This document shows positions 34,833 to 42,557 of a stretch of DNA of 64,000 nucleotides, in pieces (within the stretch, counting starts at the first letter, position 1; the number at the start of each line of letters is the position of its first letter). Source of the stretch: Agromyces sp. 3263 (GTDB lineage Bacteria > Actinomycetota > Actinomycetes > Actinomycetales > Microbacteriaceae); contig NZ_JAVDUV010000001.1 in the NCBI RefSeq assembly GCF_031456545.1, positions 2,542,001 to 2,606,000 of the forward strand, given 5' to 3'. A program made the position numbers and the translations under genes. The notes under the pieces are model-generated. The model ran no database searches. It had not been told where the DNA came from and worked only from the letters and a program-made list of their open reading frames with translations.

Positions 34833-35462
34833 TCAGCGCGGCATCCGCTCGCCGACCGGCACCTCCTCGCCGAGCGTGTTGCCCGGCTGCGCGAGGGGGC
34901 ACGACCAGGACGGGTCGTAGGCGCACGAGGGGTTGTAGGCGAAGTTGAAGTCGATCACGAGCGAGTCGCTGTCGGAGCCCGGACCAAGGTCGGCGCCCTT
35001 CACCGTGTCGAGCAGGTAGCGCCCGCCGCCGTAGGTGCCGCCGGGCACGCCGGCGAGGGCGTCCTTCACCGGGACGAACAGCCCGCCGCCGTACGTCGTG
35101 AGCCGCCACACATCGAGCGTGCCCAGGTAGGGGATGCGCACCGTGCCCACGAGCGAGAACGGGATGGCGCCGTCGGACGCGCTGTCGACGGTGATCCGCA
35201 CCGGCTCGTCGGGGCGGCGCACCTCGAGCTCGAAGCGCCAGTCGGGGTCGTAGCGCGACACCGTCAGCCCGGTGAAGCGCGCCCGGTCGTCGGGCAGCAG
35301 CGGCGACTGCGGATGCCCCGCGAAGAGCTCGTCGCGTCCCGACAGCCACAGCTCGTGGCCCTCGGCGGGGTCGTGCACGCTGAGCTGGCGCACGCCCGTG
35401 TAGAGGCCGAACACCCGGCGGCGCCAGTCCGAGAGCTGCAGTGAGCCGATCGAGTCGTTCAT
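34833..35462 (-). CDS. DUF1684 domain-containing protein
   Basis: The 209-residue protein is a clear DUF1684 member. It has a helical N-terminus (QLSDWRRRVFGLYTGVRQLS), WLSGRDELFAGHPQSPL, then GTYGGGRYLLDTVKGAD and the hallmark VIDFNFAYNPSCAYDPSW followed by CPLAQPGNTL near the C-terminus. The Cys pair in this hallmark is conserved. Function of the family is unknown. The start ATG overlaps the stop of the SRPBCC-like gene (ATGA at 35459-35462), so translation is coupled. Confidence 0.88.
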   Translation of the reverse strand: MNDSIGSLQLSDWRRRVFGLYTGVRQLSVHDPAEGHELWLSGRDELFAGHPQSPLLPDDRARFTGLTVSRYDPDWRFELEVRRPDEPVRITVDSASDGAIPFSLVGTVRIPYLGTLDVWRLTTYGGGLFVPVKDALAGVPGGTYGGGRYLLDTVKGADLGPGSDSDSLVIDFNFAYNPSCAYDPSWSCPLAQPGNTLGEEVPVGERMPR

Positions 35463-36004
35463 GCGGTCGCCTCCGATCGGGTTCCGGATGCCGCGGCGTC
35501 GGCGGCCTGCGCGTCGGCGGTGCCCGGCGGGTCGAACGACCACGTCGGGGCCAGCTGCCGGAGCCGGAGGCCCCGCCACTGCCAGAACGCCCACGTCGGG
35601 TACCACGCCACCAGGTCGAGGGCGCCGGCGTGCGCACGCAGCTGGTCGCGGTAGAGCGTGCGCCCGTCGGGCAGCTCCGACACCGCCATGCGGTGATCCC
35701 AGCGGTCGAACACCGCGAGCGGGCCGGTCAGCGCGCCGCCGCCGTCGCGGAGCATCCGCACGCCCGCGGGCAGGCCGCCCGGGTAGCTCACGTCGACGAC
35801 CTCCTCGCCGGCCGGGAACCGGCGGAACGCGAGCGCCCGCACGCGATGCGGCCCCTCTGGCCACGTCGTCGGCAGGCCGCCGTGCTCGAGCGACGAGAAG
35901 TCGAGCCAGGGGGCGACGACCTCGCGCAGCACGGCCGGGCTCCGGAGCGCCCGCCACGCGGCATCCGGAGGGCAATCGAGCGTGAGTTTCAGCAGGACCC
36001 GCAT
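35459..36004 (-). CDS. SRPBCC (START-like) domain protein
   Basis: The 181-residue protein begins MRVLLKLTLDCPPDAAWRAL, the usual first strand and helix of SRPBCC ligand-binding folds. The order of strands and the long C-terminal helix (AHAGALDLVAWYPTWAFWQW) also fit. It has no catalytic motif and probably binds a hydrophobic ligand. It is the first gene of a two-gene operon with the DUF1684 gene. The start at 36004 is supported by a TACTCT box 6 nt upstream. Long open frames that extend further on this strand lie opposite the next gene and are not coding. Confidence 0.7.
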   Translation of the reverse strand: MRVLLKLTLDCPPDAAWRALRSPAVLREVVAPWLDFSSLEHGGLPTTWPEGPHRVRALAFRRFPAGEEVVDVSYPGGLPAGVRMLRDGGGALTGPLAVFDRWDHRMAVSELPDGRTLYRDQLRAHAGALDLVAWYPTWAFWQWRGLRLRQLAPTWSFDPPGTADAQAADAAASGTRSEATA

Positions 36005-36010
36005 GAGCCG

Positions 36011-36016
36011 AGAGTA
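36011..36016 (-). promoter_or_regulatory. -10 box of a leaderless SRPBCC-DUF1684 operon mRNA
   Basis: Minus-strand TACTCT is followed by 6 nt and ATG 36004. Confidence 0.5.
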
Positions 36017-36121
36017 TGGCCAGCGGATGCCACGGCAAAGCACCGTGACCGGATTCACGGCGCCCGCCCGGCCGACGCGCAGCCTGCGCCGTGGTCCCAG
36101 CCGCGTCGCACCCGTACGTCC

Positions 36122-36127
36122 TAGACT
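36122..36127 (+). promoter_or_regulatory. -10 box of a leaderless coiled-coil protein mRNA
   Basis: TAGACT is followed by 7 nt and ATG 36135. There is no Shine-Dalgarno sequence between them. Confidence 0.5.
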
Positions 36128-36134
36128 CCGCCAC

Positions 36135-37454
36135 ATGGGCGAAGCACTGTGGTGGCTGCCGTCGCTCGTCGTCTTCGGCACGACCGCGCTCGTGATCGCG
36201 GGCGGGGTCGTCGGCGTGCGCCGGCTCGGCGTGCGCCGGGAGCGCGCCGCGCTCGAGTCCGGCCGGGAGCTGGAGGTGCGAGCGAAGGGCCTCATCGTGC
36301 AGGCCGACACCGCGGTGCGCGAGGCCGACCGCGAGATCGCCTTCGCCGAGGCGCAGTTCGGTCCCGCCGCCGCCCGCGAGCTGCGTACGGCGTTCGAGAC
36401 CGCCGGCTCCCGCCTCCGCGAGGCGATCCTCCTGCAGCAGCGCCTCGACGACGCCGAGCAGGAGTCGGCCGCCGACCGGCGCCGGTGGAGCGCGCACATC
36501 GTCGACCTCTGCGACTCCGCCCTGCGCACGCTCCAGGCGGCGCAGTCGGGGCTCGCCGCCCGCCGCCGCCTCGAACGGGGCGCCGGCACCGACCTCGCGG
36601 CGCTCCGGGAGGACGTCGCCCGCATCGAGCGACGGCGCACGGATGCCGCGGCCACCCTCGAGCGCCTCGTCGAACGGTTCGCGCCGACGGCGGTGCGCTC
36701 GGCGCTCGCTGCTGCCGGGCGCGCCGACGCGGCCCTCGCCGAGGCACTGGCCGCGCTCGCCGAGGCCGATCGCCGGATCGCGGCCGCCGAGCCCGCGGCG
36801 GAGCCCCTCGCGACCGTCGCCGACCGGCTCGAGCGCGCCGACCACGACCTCGCCGTCGTCGAACGGACGGAGGCCGACCTCGCCTCGGCGGAGGCGGCGG
36901 CCGACGACGCCGCCTCCGCGCTCGACGCCGACCTCGCCGCCGCGCGTGCGGAACGAGACGCCACCGAGGACCGCGACGCCCAGGCCGGCCTGGGCGTGGT
37001 CATCGGCGAGGCCTCGGCGGTGCTCGCGGGCAGGACGCCCGGCGGGGCCCAACGGGTGGAGGCCGCACCCGGCGACGTCGGCCGACCGGTGGGCAGCGTC
37101 GACCCGGTCGCCGACCGCGACCGGCTGCGGGCGGCCCGCGACCGCCTCGAGGTGGCGAGGGCGGCCGCGCGGAACGCACAGGGGCGCCTCGACGGAGCCC
37201 GCGGTGCGCTCGGCGGGGCGATCGCCATCGCCGAGAGCCAGGTCCGGGTGGCCCACGCCGCGATCGAGCGCGGCGGCGGCCGGATCGGCGGCGACGCCCG
37301 GGCCCGGCTCGCCGAGGCCGAGCGCCAGCTCGTGATCGCCCGGCAGGAGCCCGATCCGGTCGCCGCGCTCGACGCCGCGCGGCGTGCCTCCGCTCGGGCC
37401 AGCGACGCCGAGGCGCTCGCGGCGTACGACGCCATGGGCGGCGCCGCGCGCTGA
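36135..37454 (+). CDS. Single-pass membrane protein with long coiled coil (resembles the C-terminal part of TPM-domain proteins)
   Basis: The 439-residue protein has one N-terminal transmembrane helix (about residues 5-28, SLVVFGTTALVIAGGVVGV) and then a nearly continuous Ala/Arg/Glu-rich helical region with heptad character. The segment READREIAFAEAQFG, then LQQRLDD and HIVDLCDSALRTLQAAQ, recalls the coiled-coil part that follows the membrane helix in actinobacterial TPM_phosphatase proteins. No TPM domain is present here. The function is unknown. The high Ala content makes this frame look repetitive. An LPxxG-like linker breaks the coil near residues 295-325 (GRTPGGAQRVEAAPGDVG). Confidence 0.7.
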   Translation: MGEALWWLPSLVVFGTTALVIAGGVVGVRRLGVRRERAALESGRELEVRAKGLIVQADTAVREADREIAFAEAQFGPAAARELRTAFETAGSRLREAILLQQRLDDAEQESAADRRRWSAHIVDLCDSALRTLQAAQSGLAARRRLERGAGTDLAALREDVARIERRRTDAAATLERLVERFAPTAVRSALAAAGRADAALAEALAALAEADRRIAAAEPAAEPLATVADRLERADHDLAVVERTEADLASAEAAADDAASALDADLAAARAERDATEDRDAQAGLGVVIGEASAVLAGRTPGGAQRVEAAPGDVGRPVGSVDPVADRDRLRAARDRLEVARAAARNAQGRLDGARGALGGAIAIAESQVRVAHAAIERGGGRIGGDARARLAEAERQLVIARQEPDPVAALDAARRASARASDAEALAAYDAMGGAAR

Positions 37455-37478
37455 CGCCCGCCCGCCGCGCAGCCGCCT

Positions 37479-37557
37479 CCTCACGCCGCCTACCTCGCGC
37501 CGCTCACCCTCGCGCCGCCCGCCTCGCGCCGCCTCGCGCCGCCCGCCTCACGCCGCC
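37479..37557. repeat. Six degenerate copies of a CCTCRCGCCGC tandem repeat
   Basis: The core CCTC(G/A)CGCCGC occurs at 37479, 37493, 37508, 37522, 37532 and 37546, mostly 14 bp apart. The array fills the gap between the coiled-coil gene and the comB-like gene and is not coding by any evidence here. Confidence 0.65.
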
Positions 37558-37562
37558 CCGCC

Positions 37563-37641
37563 GAAATGGAGGAAGAAGTGGAGGACACGCCGGCGCCGGC
37601 CCGGCGCTCCGCGGCGCGCCGCCCGGAACTTCCTCCATCTC
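37563..37641. repeat. Inverted repeat flanking a GC-rich core
   Basis: GAAATGGAGGAAG (37563-37575) and CTTCCTCCATCTC (37629-37641) are inverted copies with 12 of 13 matches and 53 bp between them. This is directly downstream of the tandem array. It may be the remnant of a small non-coding element or a structure at the transcript end. Confidence 0.5.
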
Positions 37642-37701
37642 TGCATCGGGAACGGCGCCGGGGCCGCGCGACGCGGGCCGTCATCCGCGGCATCCGGGCG
37701 A

Positions 37702-37707
37702 TACCCT
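37702..37707 (+). promoter_or_regulatory. -10 box of a leaderless comB-like mRNA
   Basis: TACCCT is followed by 6 nt and GTG 37714. Confidence 0.5.
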
Positions 37708-37713
37708 GACCCG

Positions 37714-38541
37714 GTGAGTGATTCGAACACGCCGTTCGGCCAGGCGAAGTACCAGGTGCGGTTCGACTGGGGCGCGGCGGGCGCCGAACGCATCCTGCCG
37801 GGCGCCCACGTGGTGGTCGTGGTCGACGTGCTCTCGTTCACGACGGCGGTGGTGGCGGCGGTCGAGCACGGCGTTCCCGTGGCGCCCTGGCCGACGGATG
37901 ACCCGCACGGGGCCGCGGCGCTCGCCGAACGGCTGGGCGGGTCGGTCGCCGCTCGACGCGGCGAGCCGGGCCCGACCCTCTCGCCGACGAGCTTCACCGG
38001 CCGCGAGGCTTACGACGAGCTCGACGGGCCCGTCGTGCTGCCGTCGCCGAACGGCGGAGCCATCGCCGCCGCGCTCGCCGATCGCGGCGTCGTGGTGCTC
38101 GCCGGCGCGCTGCGCAACCGCGCGGCGGTCGCCCGCCGCATCCTCGCGCTGCAGGAGGAGCGCGGTGAGCGCACCGTGGTCGCGATCGTCGCCGCGGGCG
38201 AGCGGTCGTCGGGTGCGCACGGCTCAGCAGCCCGAGCCCGAGCCGGAGCCGGAGCGGCACCCGCCGACGACCCCATCCGATTTGCGATCGAGGACCAGCT
38301 GGCCGTCGGCGCCATCGTCGACGCCCTCGTCGCCCTCGGCATCGACCACACCTCTCCCGAAGCGGCCGTCGCCTGCGCCGCCTTCGAGGGACTTCGGCAC
38401 GCGGCGACCCACCTCGTCGGCGCGTCGGGCAGCGCGGTCGACCTCGTCGAGCAGGGGTACCGTGCCGACGTGCGCTTCGCGACCGAGCTGGATGCCGCCG
38501 AGGTCGTGCCCGAGCTGCGCGACGGCGTCTTCAGCGCCTGA
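37714..38541 (+). CDS. 2-phosphosulfolactate phosphatase family protein (ComB-like)
   Basis: The 275-residue protein belongs to the ComB family of magnesium-dependent acid phosphatases. It has VVVVVDVLSFTTAVVAAVEHG (about 33-52), LSPTSFT, VVLPSPNGGAIAAAL, VLAGALRNRAAVA and a C-terminal SGSAVDLVEQGYRADVRFATELD. ComB makes sulfolactate in methanogen coenzyme M synthesis. Actinobacteria keep the fold without that pathway, so the in vivo substrate is uncertain. GTG 37714 is chosen on family length and the -10 box 6 nt upstream. A low-complexity Ala/Arg/Gly insert (SSGAHGSAARARAGAGAAP) lies near residues 168-187. Confidence 0.85.
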   Translation: MSDSNTPFGQAKYQVRFDWGAAGAERILPGAHVVVVVDVLSFTTAVVAAVEHGVPVAPWPTDDPHGAAALAERLGGSVAARRGEPGPTLSPTSFTGREAYDELDGPVVLPSPNGGAIAAALADRGVVVLAGALRNRAAVARRILALQEERGERTVVAIVAAGERSSGAHGSAARARAGAGAAPADDPIRFAIEDQLAVGAIVDALVALGIDHTSPEAAVACAAFEGLRHAATHLVGASGSAVDLVEQGYRADVRFATELDAAEVVPELRDGVFSA

Positions 38542-38590
38542 CGCGCCACGGCACTGTCCTCGCCGCCCAGGGCGGGCCGGTCGCCCGGGT

Positions 38591-39202
38591 TCAGGCCGCG
38601 GCCTGCACCGCCTTGCGGGCCCGGTGCGCCCGCACCTTCGCCCGGTTGCCGCAGCGCTGCATGGAGCACCACCGGCGGGTGGCCGCGCGCGAGGTGTCGA
38701 GGTAGACCATGCCGCAGTCGGCGCCGTCGCACTCGCGGATGCGCCCGGTGTTGGCGGGGTCGAACAGGTCGACGGCGTCGCGGGCGATCGTCGACAGCGC
38801 CTGCCCGACGGTCTGCACCGAGCGGCCGGCCTGCCGCGAGCCGCCGCCGAGCACCGGCGGGATGTCGGGCGTGGCGGCATAGAGGTTGACGAGGTCGATG
38901 TCCGCCGCACGGGGTGCGTCGTCTTCGGCGGCGGCGACAGCCAGGCGCCCGATCGCGTCGCGGAGCGAGATCGCGTCGAACAGGTCGCGGGAGCGGGCCG
39001 CGCCGACCGCCACGGGGAACCGCTCGCGCATCCATGCGGTGAGGTCGTCGGGCGAATGCAGCAGCTCGGCCTCCCGCGCACCACGCATCGGCCCGGTGTA
39101 GGCGAAGTCGAGGGCGAACGAGCCCGAGTCGAACCACCAGCGCGTGCCCTCGGCAGAGGTGAACCACTGTCCGATGGGGATGGACACGGTCGAGACGGGC
39201 AT
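38591..39202 (-). CDS. CGNR zinc-finger/ABATE-domain putative transcription regulator
   Basis: The 203-residue protein has an N-terminal ABATE-type helical domain (SGSFALDFAYTGP to the DLFDAISLRDAIGRLA helix) and a C-terminal CGNR zinc finger. The zinc-finger cysteines are in ECDGADCGMVYLDTS and RRWCSMQRCGNRAKVRAHRA. The Arg-rich helix after CGNR should contact DNA. The ligand is unknown. ATG 39202 is preceded by AAGGATGG. The frame reaches 39364 but has no start signals there. It converges with the comB-like gene. Confidence 0.88.
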   Translation of the reverse strand: MPVSTVSIPIGQWFTSAEGTRWWFDSGSFALDFAYTGPMRGAREAELLHSPDDLTAWMRERFPVAVGAARSRDLFDAISLRDAIGRLAVAAAEDDAPRAADIDLVNLYAATPDIPPVLGGGSRQAGRSVQTVGQALSTIARDAVDLFDPANTGRIRECDGADCGMVYLDTSRAATRRWCSMQRCGNRAKVRAHRARKAVQAAA

Positions 39203-39300
39203 GGAACCATCCTTGGCAGTCGCGGATGCCGCATCCGCTGGTTCGAGTGCGACGCATGCTCGGGCGGGCATGCGCTCCGGCGGCCCGGCCGAGGCGGCGC

Positions 39301-39798
39301 TCAGCCGGCGGCCGCGCTCGCGGCCCGCCGCCGTACCGCGGGCGTGATCTCGCGACGACGCCACACGATGAGGTTCGCCCGGTCGAAGCCGCGACGGCAG
39401 AGGCCGCAGCTCAGGGGGCGCTGGGGTTCACGGTAGCGGAAATGCTCGTGGCCCGCGGGGCAGTGCCCGACCCACGGGGCGAGTTCGTGCGCGACCTCGC
39501 CGTCGTGCGTGCGACGGCCGACGTAGCCGAGCTCCGTGGCGATGCTCGCCCACCGGGCTCCGTGGCCGGCGCGGGGTCCGGCGAGCGCGTGCGCGACCTC
39601 GTGCAGGAGGATCTGGTGGATCTCGTCGTCGTCGTAGCGGGCGGCGAGATACCGCGAGACCGAGATGTGCTTCGCGGTGTAGTTGCAGAGGCCTGCGCGC
39701 TTCTTCGCATTGTCGAAGCCGAAGCTCCAGACCGCGGGGTCGAGGTGCAGGGCGATGAGCGCGTCGGCCCACCGTCGCACCCGCTCGAGATCCGCCAT
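39301..39798 (-). CDS. SprT-like metalloprotease-fold protein
   Basis: The 165-residue protein has the SprT core: IHQILLHEVAHALAG with the HEVAH zinc motif (about 63-75), GARWASIATELGYVGRR, and a C-terminal zinc ribbon with Cys pairs in GHCPAGHEHF and LSCGLCRRGF. In eukaryotes SprT domains cleave DNA-protein crosslinks. The bacterial role is not established. ATG 39798 is 6 nt behind a TATCCT box, which decides it over the longer frame to 39876. Confidence 0.88.
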   Translation of the reverse strand: MADLERVRRWADALIALHLDPAVWSFGFDNAKKRAGLCNYTAKHISVSRYLAARYDDDEIHQILLHEVAHALAGPRAGHGARWASIATELGYVGRRTHDGEVAHELAPWVGHCPAGHEHFRYREPQRPLSCGLCRRGFDRANLIVWRRREITPAVRRRAASAAAG

Positions 39799-39804
39799 GG
39801 GATG

Positions 39805-39810
39805 AGGATA
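39805..39810 (-). promoter_or_regulatory. -10 box of a leaderless sprT-like mRNA
   Basis: Minus-strand TATCCT is followed by 6 nt and ATG 39798. Confidence 0.55.
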
Positions 39811-39889
39811 ATCCCGCGGAACGCCGCGCGGCAGGAGGTGGTGACCCCCGAACGGGTGCGCGTTTCGCGGCGGCATCCGTCGGCCCGGC

Positions 39890-41119
39890 TCACGAGGGTG
39901 CGAGGCGCACCCGGAAGAGCTTGTCGTCGCCGGGGGAGGGTGACCCCCGGCCGTCGGTGTTGTTGCCGATGAACCACAGTTCGCCGTCGGGGCCTGCGGT
40001 GACGTCGCGGAGGCGGCCGAGCTCGCCCGTGAACCACGGCGTCGCGGCGAGGGGGGCGCCCGACGTCGCGGGGGCGATCGACCACAGCCGTTCGCCGCGG
40101 AGGGCGGCGAGGAACAGCGTGTCGCCGACGATCGCGAGTCCGCTCGGGCTCGCTTCCGACGTCGGCCATTGCTGCACGGGGTCGACGAAGCGAGGGTCTC
40201 CGGCCTGGCCTTCGACGACCGGCCAGCCGTAGTTGCCTCCGCGGGTGATGCGGTTGAGCTCGTCCCACGTGTTCTGCCCGAACTCCGCCGCCCAGAGTTC
40301 GCCGTTCGCGTCCCAGGCGATGCCCTGCGGGTTGCGGTGCCCGAACGACCACGTGTGGTTGCCGAAGGGGTTGCCCGGCGCGGGCCGCCCGTCGGGCGTC
40401 ATGCGCAGGATCTTGCCCGAGAGCGAGTTCGGGTCCTGTGCGACGTCGCGGTTCCCGGCGTCGCCGGCGGTGGCGTAGAGGAACCCGTCGGGTCCGAAGC
40501 CGAGGCGGCCCCCGTCGTGGTTGCCGGCCTTGGGGATGCCGGTGAGCACGTCCTCCGGCGCCCCGAGGCCCAGCGAGCCGGGAGCGCCCGTGAGCGGCAT
40601 CCGCACGATGCGGTTGTCGGATGCCGCGGTGAAGTAGGCGTAGACGAAGTCGGGGTCGTCGCCGTCGGTGGGCCGGAACGCCAGGCCGAGGAGCCCTCCC
40701 TCGCCACCGGGCACCACGCCCGGCACCGTGGCCGCGACCCGCAGCGACCCGTCGCCGAGCACCTCGACCACGTTCGCGGTGTCGCGCTCGCTCACGAGGG
40801 TGCCGCCGCCGGGCAGGCGGAGGATCGACCAGGGCGCCTGCAGTCCCTCGGCGATGACCTCGACACCGCCGGTGGGCTGCAACACGGGCGGAGGTCCGGT
40901 GGGCGTCGGCGTCGCGGTGAGGGTCGACGGGGGCGGCGCTGCGGTGCCCGGCGGCGTCGATGGCAGGGGGCTGCGGTCGGGCGCGGGCGCGACGCATCCG
41001 GTGATCACGAGGGCGAAGGCGACGGATGCCGCGACGGCGGCCGCGCTCGTGAGCCGCCGCCCGCTCCGCCCTGACTGCTGCAGCCGTCCGTCTCGCCCGC
41101 TGCGTGCCGCCTCGCGCAT
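39890..41119 (-). CDS. PQQ-dependent sugar dehydrogenase-type lipoprotein (GSDH family)
   Basis: The 409-residue protein is a six-bladed beta propeller of the soluble glucose/sorbosone dehydrogenase family. The signal peptide ends in a lipobox, VITGC, with Cys42 as the lipidated residue, so it is membrane-anchored outside. A Pro/Thr/Ser-rich linker (43-80) leads to the propeller: GLQAPWSILRLPGGGTLVSE, GGEGGLLGLAF, AGNHDGGRLGFGPDG, FGHRNPQGIAWD and EFGQNTWDELNRITRGGNYG, which are family hallmarks. The likely reaction is PQQ-linked oxidation of an aldose, but many homologues have unproven activity. ATG 41119 has a GGGAGG-type site. It diverges from pxpA. Confidence 0.9.
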   Translation of the reverse strand: MREAARSGRDGRLQQSGRSGRRLTSAAAVAASVAFALVITGCVAPAPDRSPLPSTPPGTAAPPPSTLTATPTPTGPPPVLQPTGGVEVIAEGLQAPWSILRLPGGGTLVSERDTANVVEVLGDGSLRVAATVPGVVPGGEGGLLGLAFRPTDGDDPDFVYAYFTAASDNRIVRMPLTGAPGSLGLGAPEDVLTGIPKAGNHDGGRLGFGPDGFLYATAGDAGNRDVAQDPNSLSGKILRMTPDGRPAPGNPFGNHTWSFGHRNPQGIAWDANGELWAAEFGQNTWDELNRITRGGNYGWPVVEGQAGDPRFVDPVQQWPTSEASPSGLAIVGDTLFLAALRGERLWSIAPATSGAPLAATPWFTGELGRLRDVTAGPDGELWFIGNNTDGRGSPSPGDDKLFRVRLAPS

Positions 41120-41154
41120 GCGCCCTCCCGGCTCCAGTCTGCGCGCAGCTTCGG

Positions 41155-41160
41155 CAGAAT
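41155..41160 (+). promoter_or_regulatory. -10 box of a leaderless pxpABC mRNA
   Basis: CAGAAT is followed by 6 nt and ATG 41167. The intervening GGGAGC is too close to the start codon to act as a normal ribosome binding site. Confidence 0.5.
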
Positions 41161-41166
41161 GGGAGC

Positions 41167-41928
41167 ATGGAGCCGGTGATCGACCTCAACAGCGACCTCG
41201 GCGAATCGTTCGGCGCATGGCGCGTGGGCGACGACGAGGCGATGTTCGGCCTCGTCTCGAGCGCCAATGTCGCCTGCGGCTTCCACGCCGGCGACGCCCT
41301 GACCATGGCGGAGAGCGTGAGCCGAGCCGCTCGCCACGGCGTGGCGCTCGGCGCGCATCCCGGCTACCGGGACCTCGCCGGCTTCGGACGACGGGCGCTC
41401 GACACGAGTCCGGCCGAGCTCGCCGCCGAGCTGCTGGTCCAACTCGGCGGGCTCGACGGGCTCGCCCGTGCGGCGGGCACTCGGGTGCGCTACGTGAAGG
41501 CGCACGGCGCGCTCTACCACCGGCTCGCGGTCGACGAGACGGCGGCGCACGCGTTCGCCGAGGCGGTGGCCCGCTACGACGCCACGCTGCCGCTGCTCGG
41601 GCCGCCGTCGAGCGCCCTCGAGCGCGCATCGGATGCCTCGGGGCTCCGCTTCGCCCGCGAGGCCTTCGTCGACCGGGGCTACGTCGCCGACGGCTCGCTC
41701 GTGCCGCGCGGGGAGCCCGGCGCGGTGGTCGACGATCCGGCCGCGGCCGCCGACCGCGCCCTCGAGCTCGCCGAGACCGGCGGCATCACGGCCGACGACG
41801 GCAGCCGTGTCGAGCTCGCGCCCGACTCGCTCTGCCTGCACGGCGACACCCCGGGCGCCGTGGCGATGGCGCGCGCCGTCCGCGCCGCCCTCGAGGCCGC
41901 CCGCGTCGAGATCCGAGCCTTCGCATGA
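41167..41928 (+). CDS. pxpA: 5-oxoprolinase subunit A
   Basis: The 253-residue protein is of the LamB/YcsF family: VIDLNSDLGESFGAWRVGDD (4-23), NVACGFHAGDALTM, GVALGAHPGYRDLAGFGRR, YVKAHGALYHRLA and LCLHGDTPGAV near the end are all family signatures. With PxpB and PxpC it forms the prokaryotic ATP-dependent 5-oxoprolinase, which opens 5-oxoproline to glutamate and removes this damage product. It is first of three overlapping genes. Its TGA overlaps the pxpB start (ATGA at 41925-41928). Confidence 0.95.
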   Translation: MEPVIDLNSDLGESFGAWRVGDDEAMFGLVSSANVACGFHAGDALTMAESVSRAARHGVALGAHPGYRDLAGFGRRALDTSPAELAAELLVQLGGLDGLARAAGTRVRYVKAHGALYHRLAVDETAAHAFAEAVARYDATLPLLGPPSSALERASDASGLRFAREAFVDRGYVADGSLVPRGEPGAVVDDPAAAADRALELAETGGITADDGSRVELAPDSLCLHGDTPGAVAMARAVRAALEAARVEIRAFA

Positions 41929-42557
41929 CCCGCCGGCTCCTGCCGAGCGGCGACGCGGCCCTGCTGGTCGAGTGCGACTCGCTCGAGGAGGTGCTCGCGC
42001 TGCACGACGCGCTGGCCGCCGACCCGAAGCCGGGCGTGGTCGAGCTCGTGCCGGCCGCGCGCACGATCCTCGTCGCCGTCGATCCCGCGCGCATGGCGCT
42101 CGAGTCCGCGGCGACCTGGGTGCGGCGCATCCCCGCCGAGGCGGGATCGCGGGTCGCGGGCGCCGCGGCGTCGCCGGTCACGATCCCGGTCTCCTACGAC
42201 GGCGACGACCTCGTCGCGACGGCTGCGCTGCTGGGCGTCTCGACGGAGGCCCTGGTGGCCCGGCACACCTCGATCGACTGGCGGGTGGCGTTCATCGGCT
42301 TCGCGCCGGGCTTCGGCTACCTCGTGAGCGACGACTGGCCGTTCGAGGTGCCGCGGCTCGACGCGCCGCGCCCGCGGGTGCCGGCTGGGTCCGTCGCGCT
42401 CGCCGGGGCCTTCGGCGGCGTCTACCCGCGCCAGAGTCCTGGCGGCTGGCGACTGATCGGGCGAACGACGTCCACGCTCTGGGATGCCGAGTCGGCCGAC
42501 CCTGCGGTGCTCGCGCCCGGGCGTCGCGTGCGCTTCGAGGCGGTCGACGCGGGATGA
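41925..42557 (+). CDS. pxpB: 5-oxoprolinase subunit B
   Basis: The 210-residue protein is of the AHS1 family (KipI-like allophanate hydrolase subunit 1). MTRRLLPSGDAALLVECDSL at the start and IDWRVAFIGFAPGFGYLV with VPAGSVALAGAFGGVYPRQS towards the end are the usual signatures. The last part, SPGGWRLIGRT, is highly conserved. It joins PxpC in the ATP-dependent 5-oxoprolinase complex. It overlaps pxpA and pxpC by 4 bp each, so the three are translationally coupled in the order A-B-C. Confidence 0.95.
   Translation: MTRRLLPSGDAALLVECDSLEEVLALHDALAADPKPGVVELVPAARTILVAVDPARMALESAATWVRRIPAEAGSRVAGAAASPVTIPVSYDGDDLVATAALLGVSTEALVARHTSIDWRVAFIGFAPGFGYLVSDDWPFEVPRLDAPRPRVPAGSVALAGAFGGVYPRQSPGGWRLIGRTTSTLWDAESADPAVLAPGRRVRFEAVDAG

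Noticed and set aside
35459..37454. Alternative forward frames inside the coiled-coil gene
   Set aside because: They are Arg/Pro-rich frames typical of GC-rich DNA shifted by one base and have no family match.
34833..37484. Minus-strand frames of 883 and 658 codons that would extend the DUF1684 and SRPBCC genes upstream
   Set aside because: Only the 3' parts match families. The upstream parts lie opposite the coiled-coil gene, and good starts exist at 35462 and 36004.
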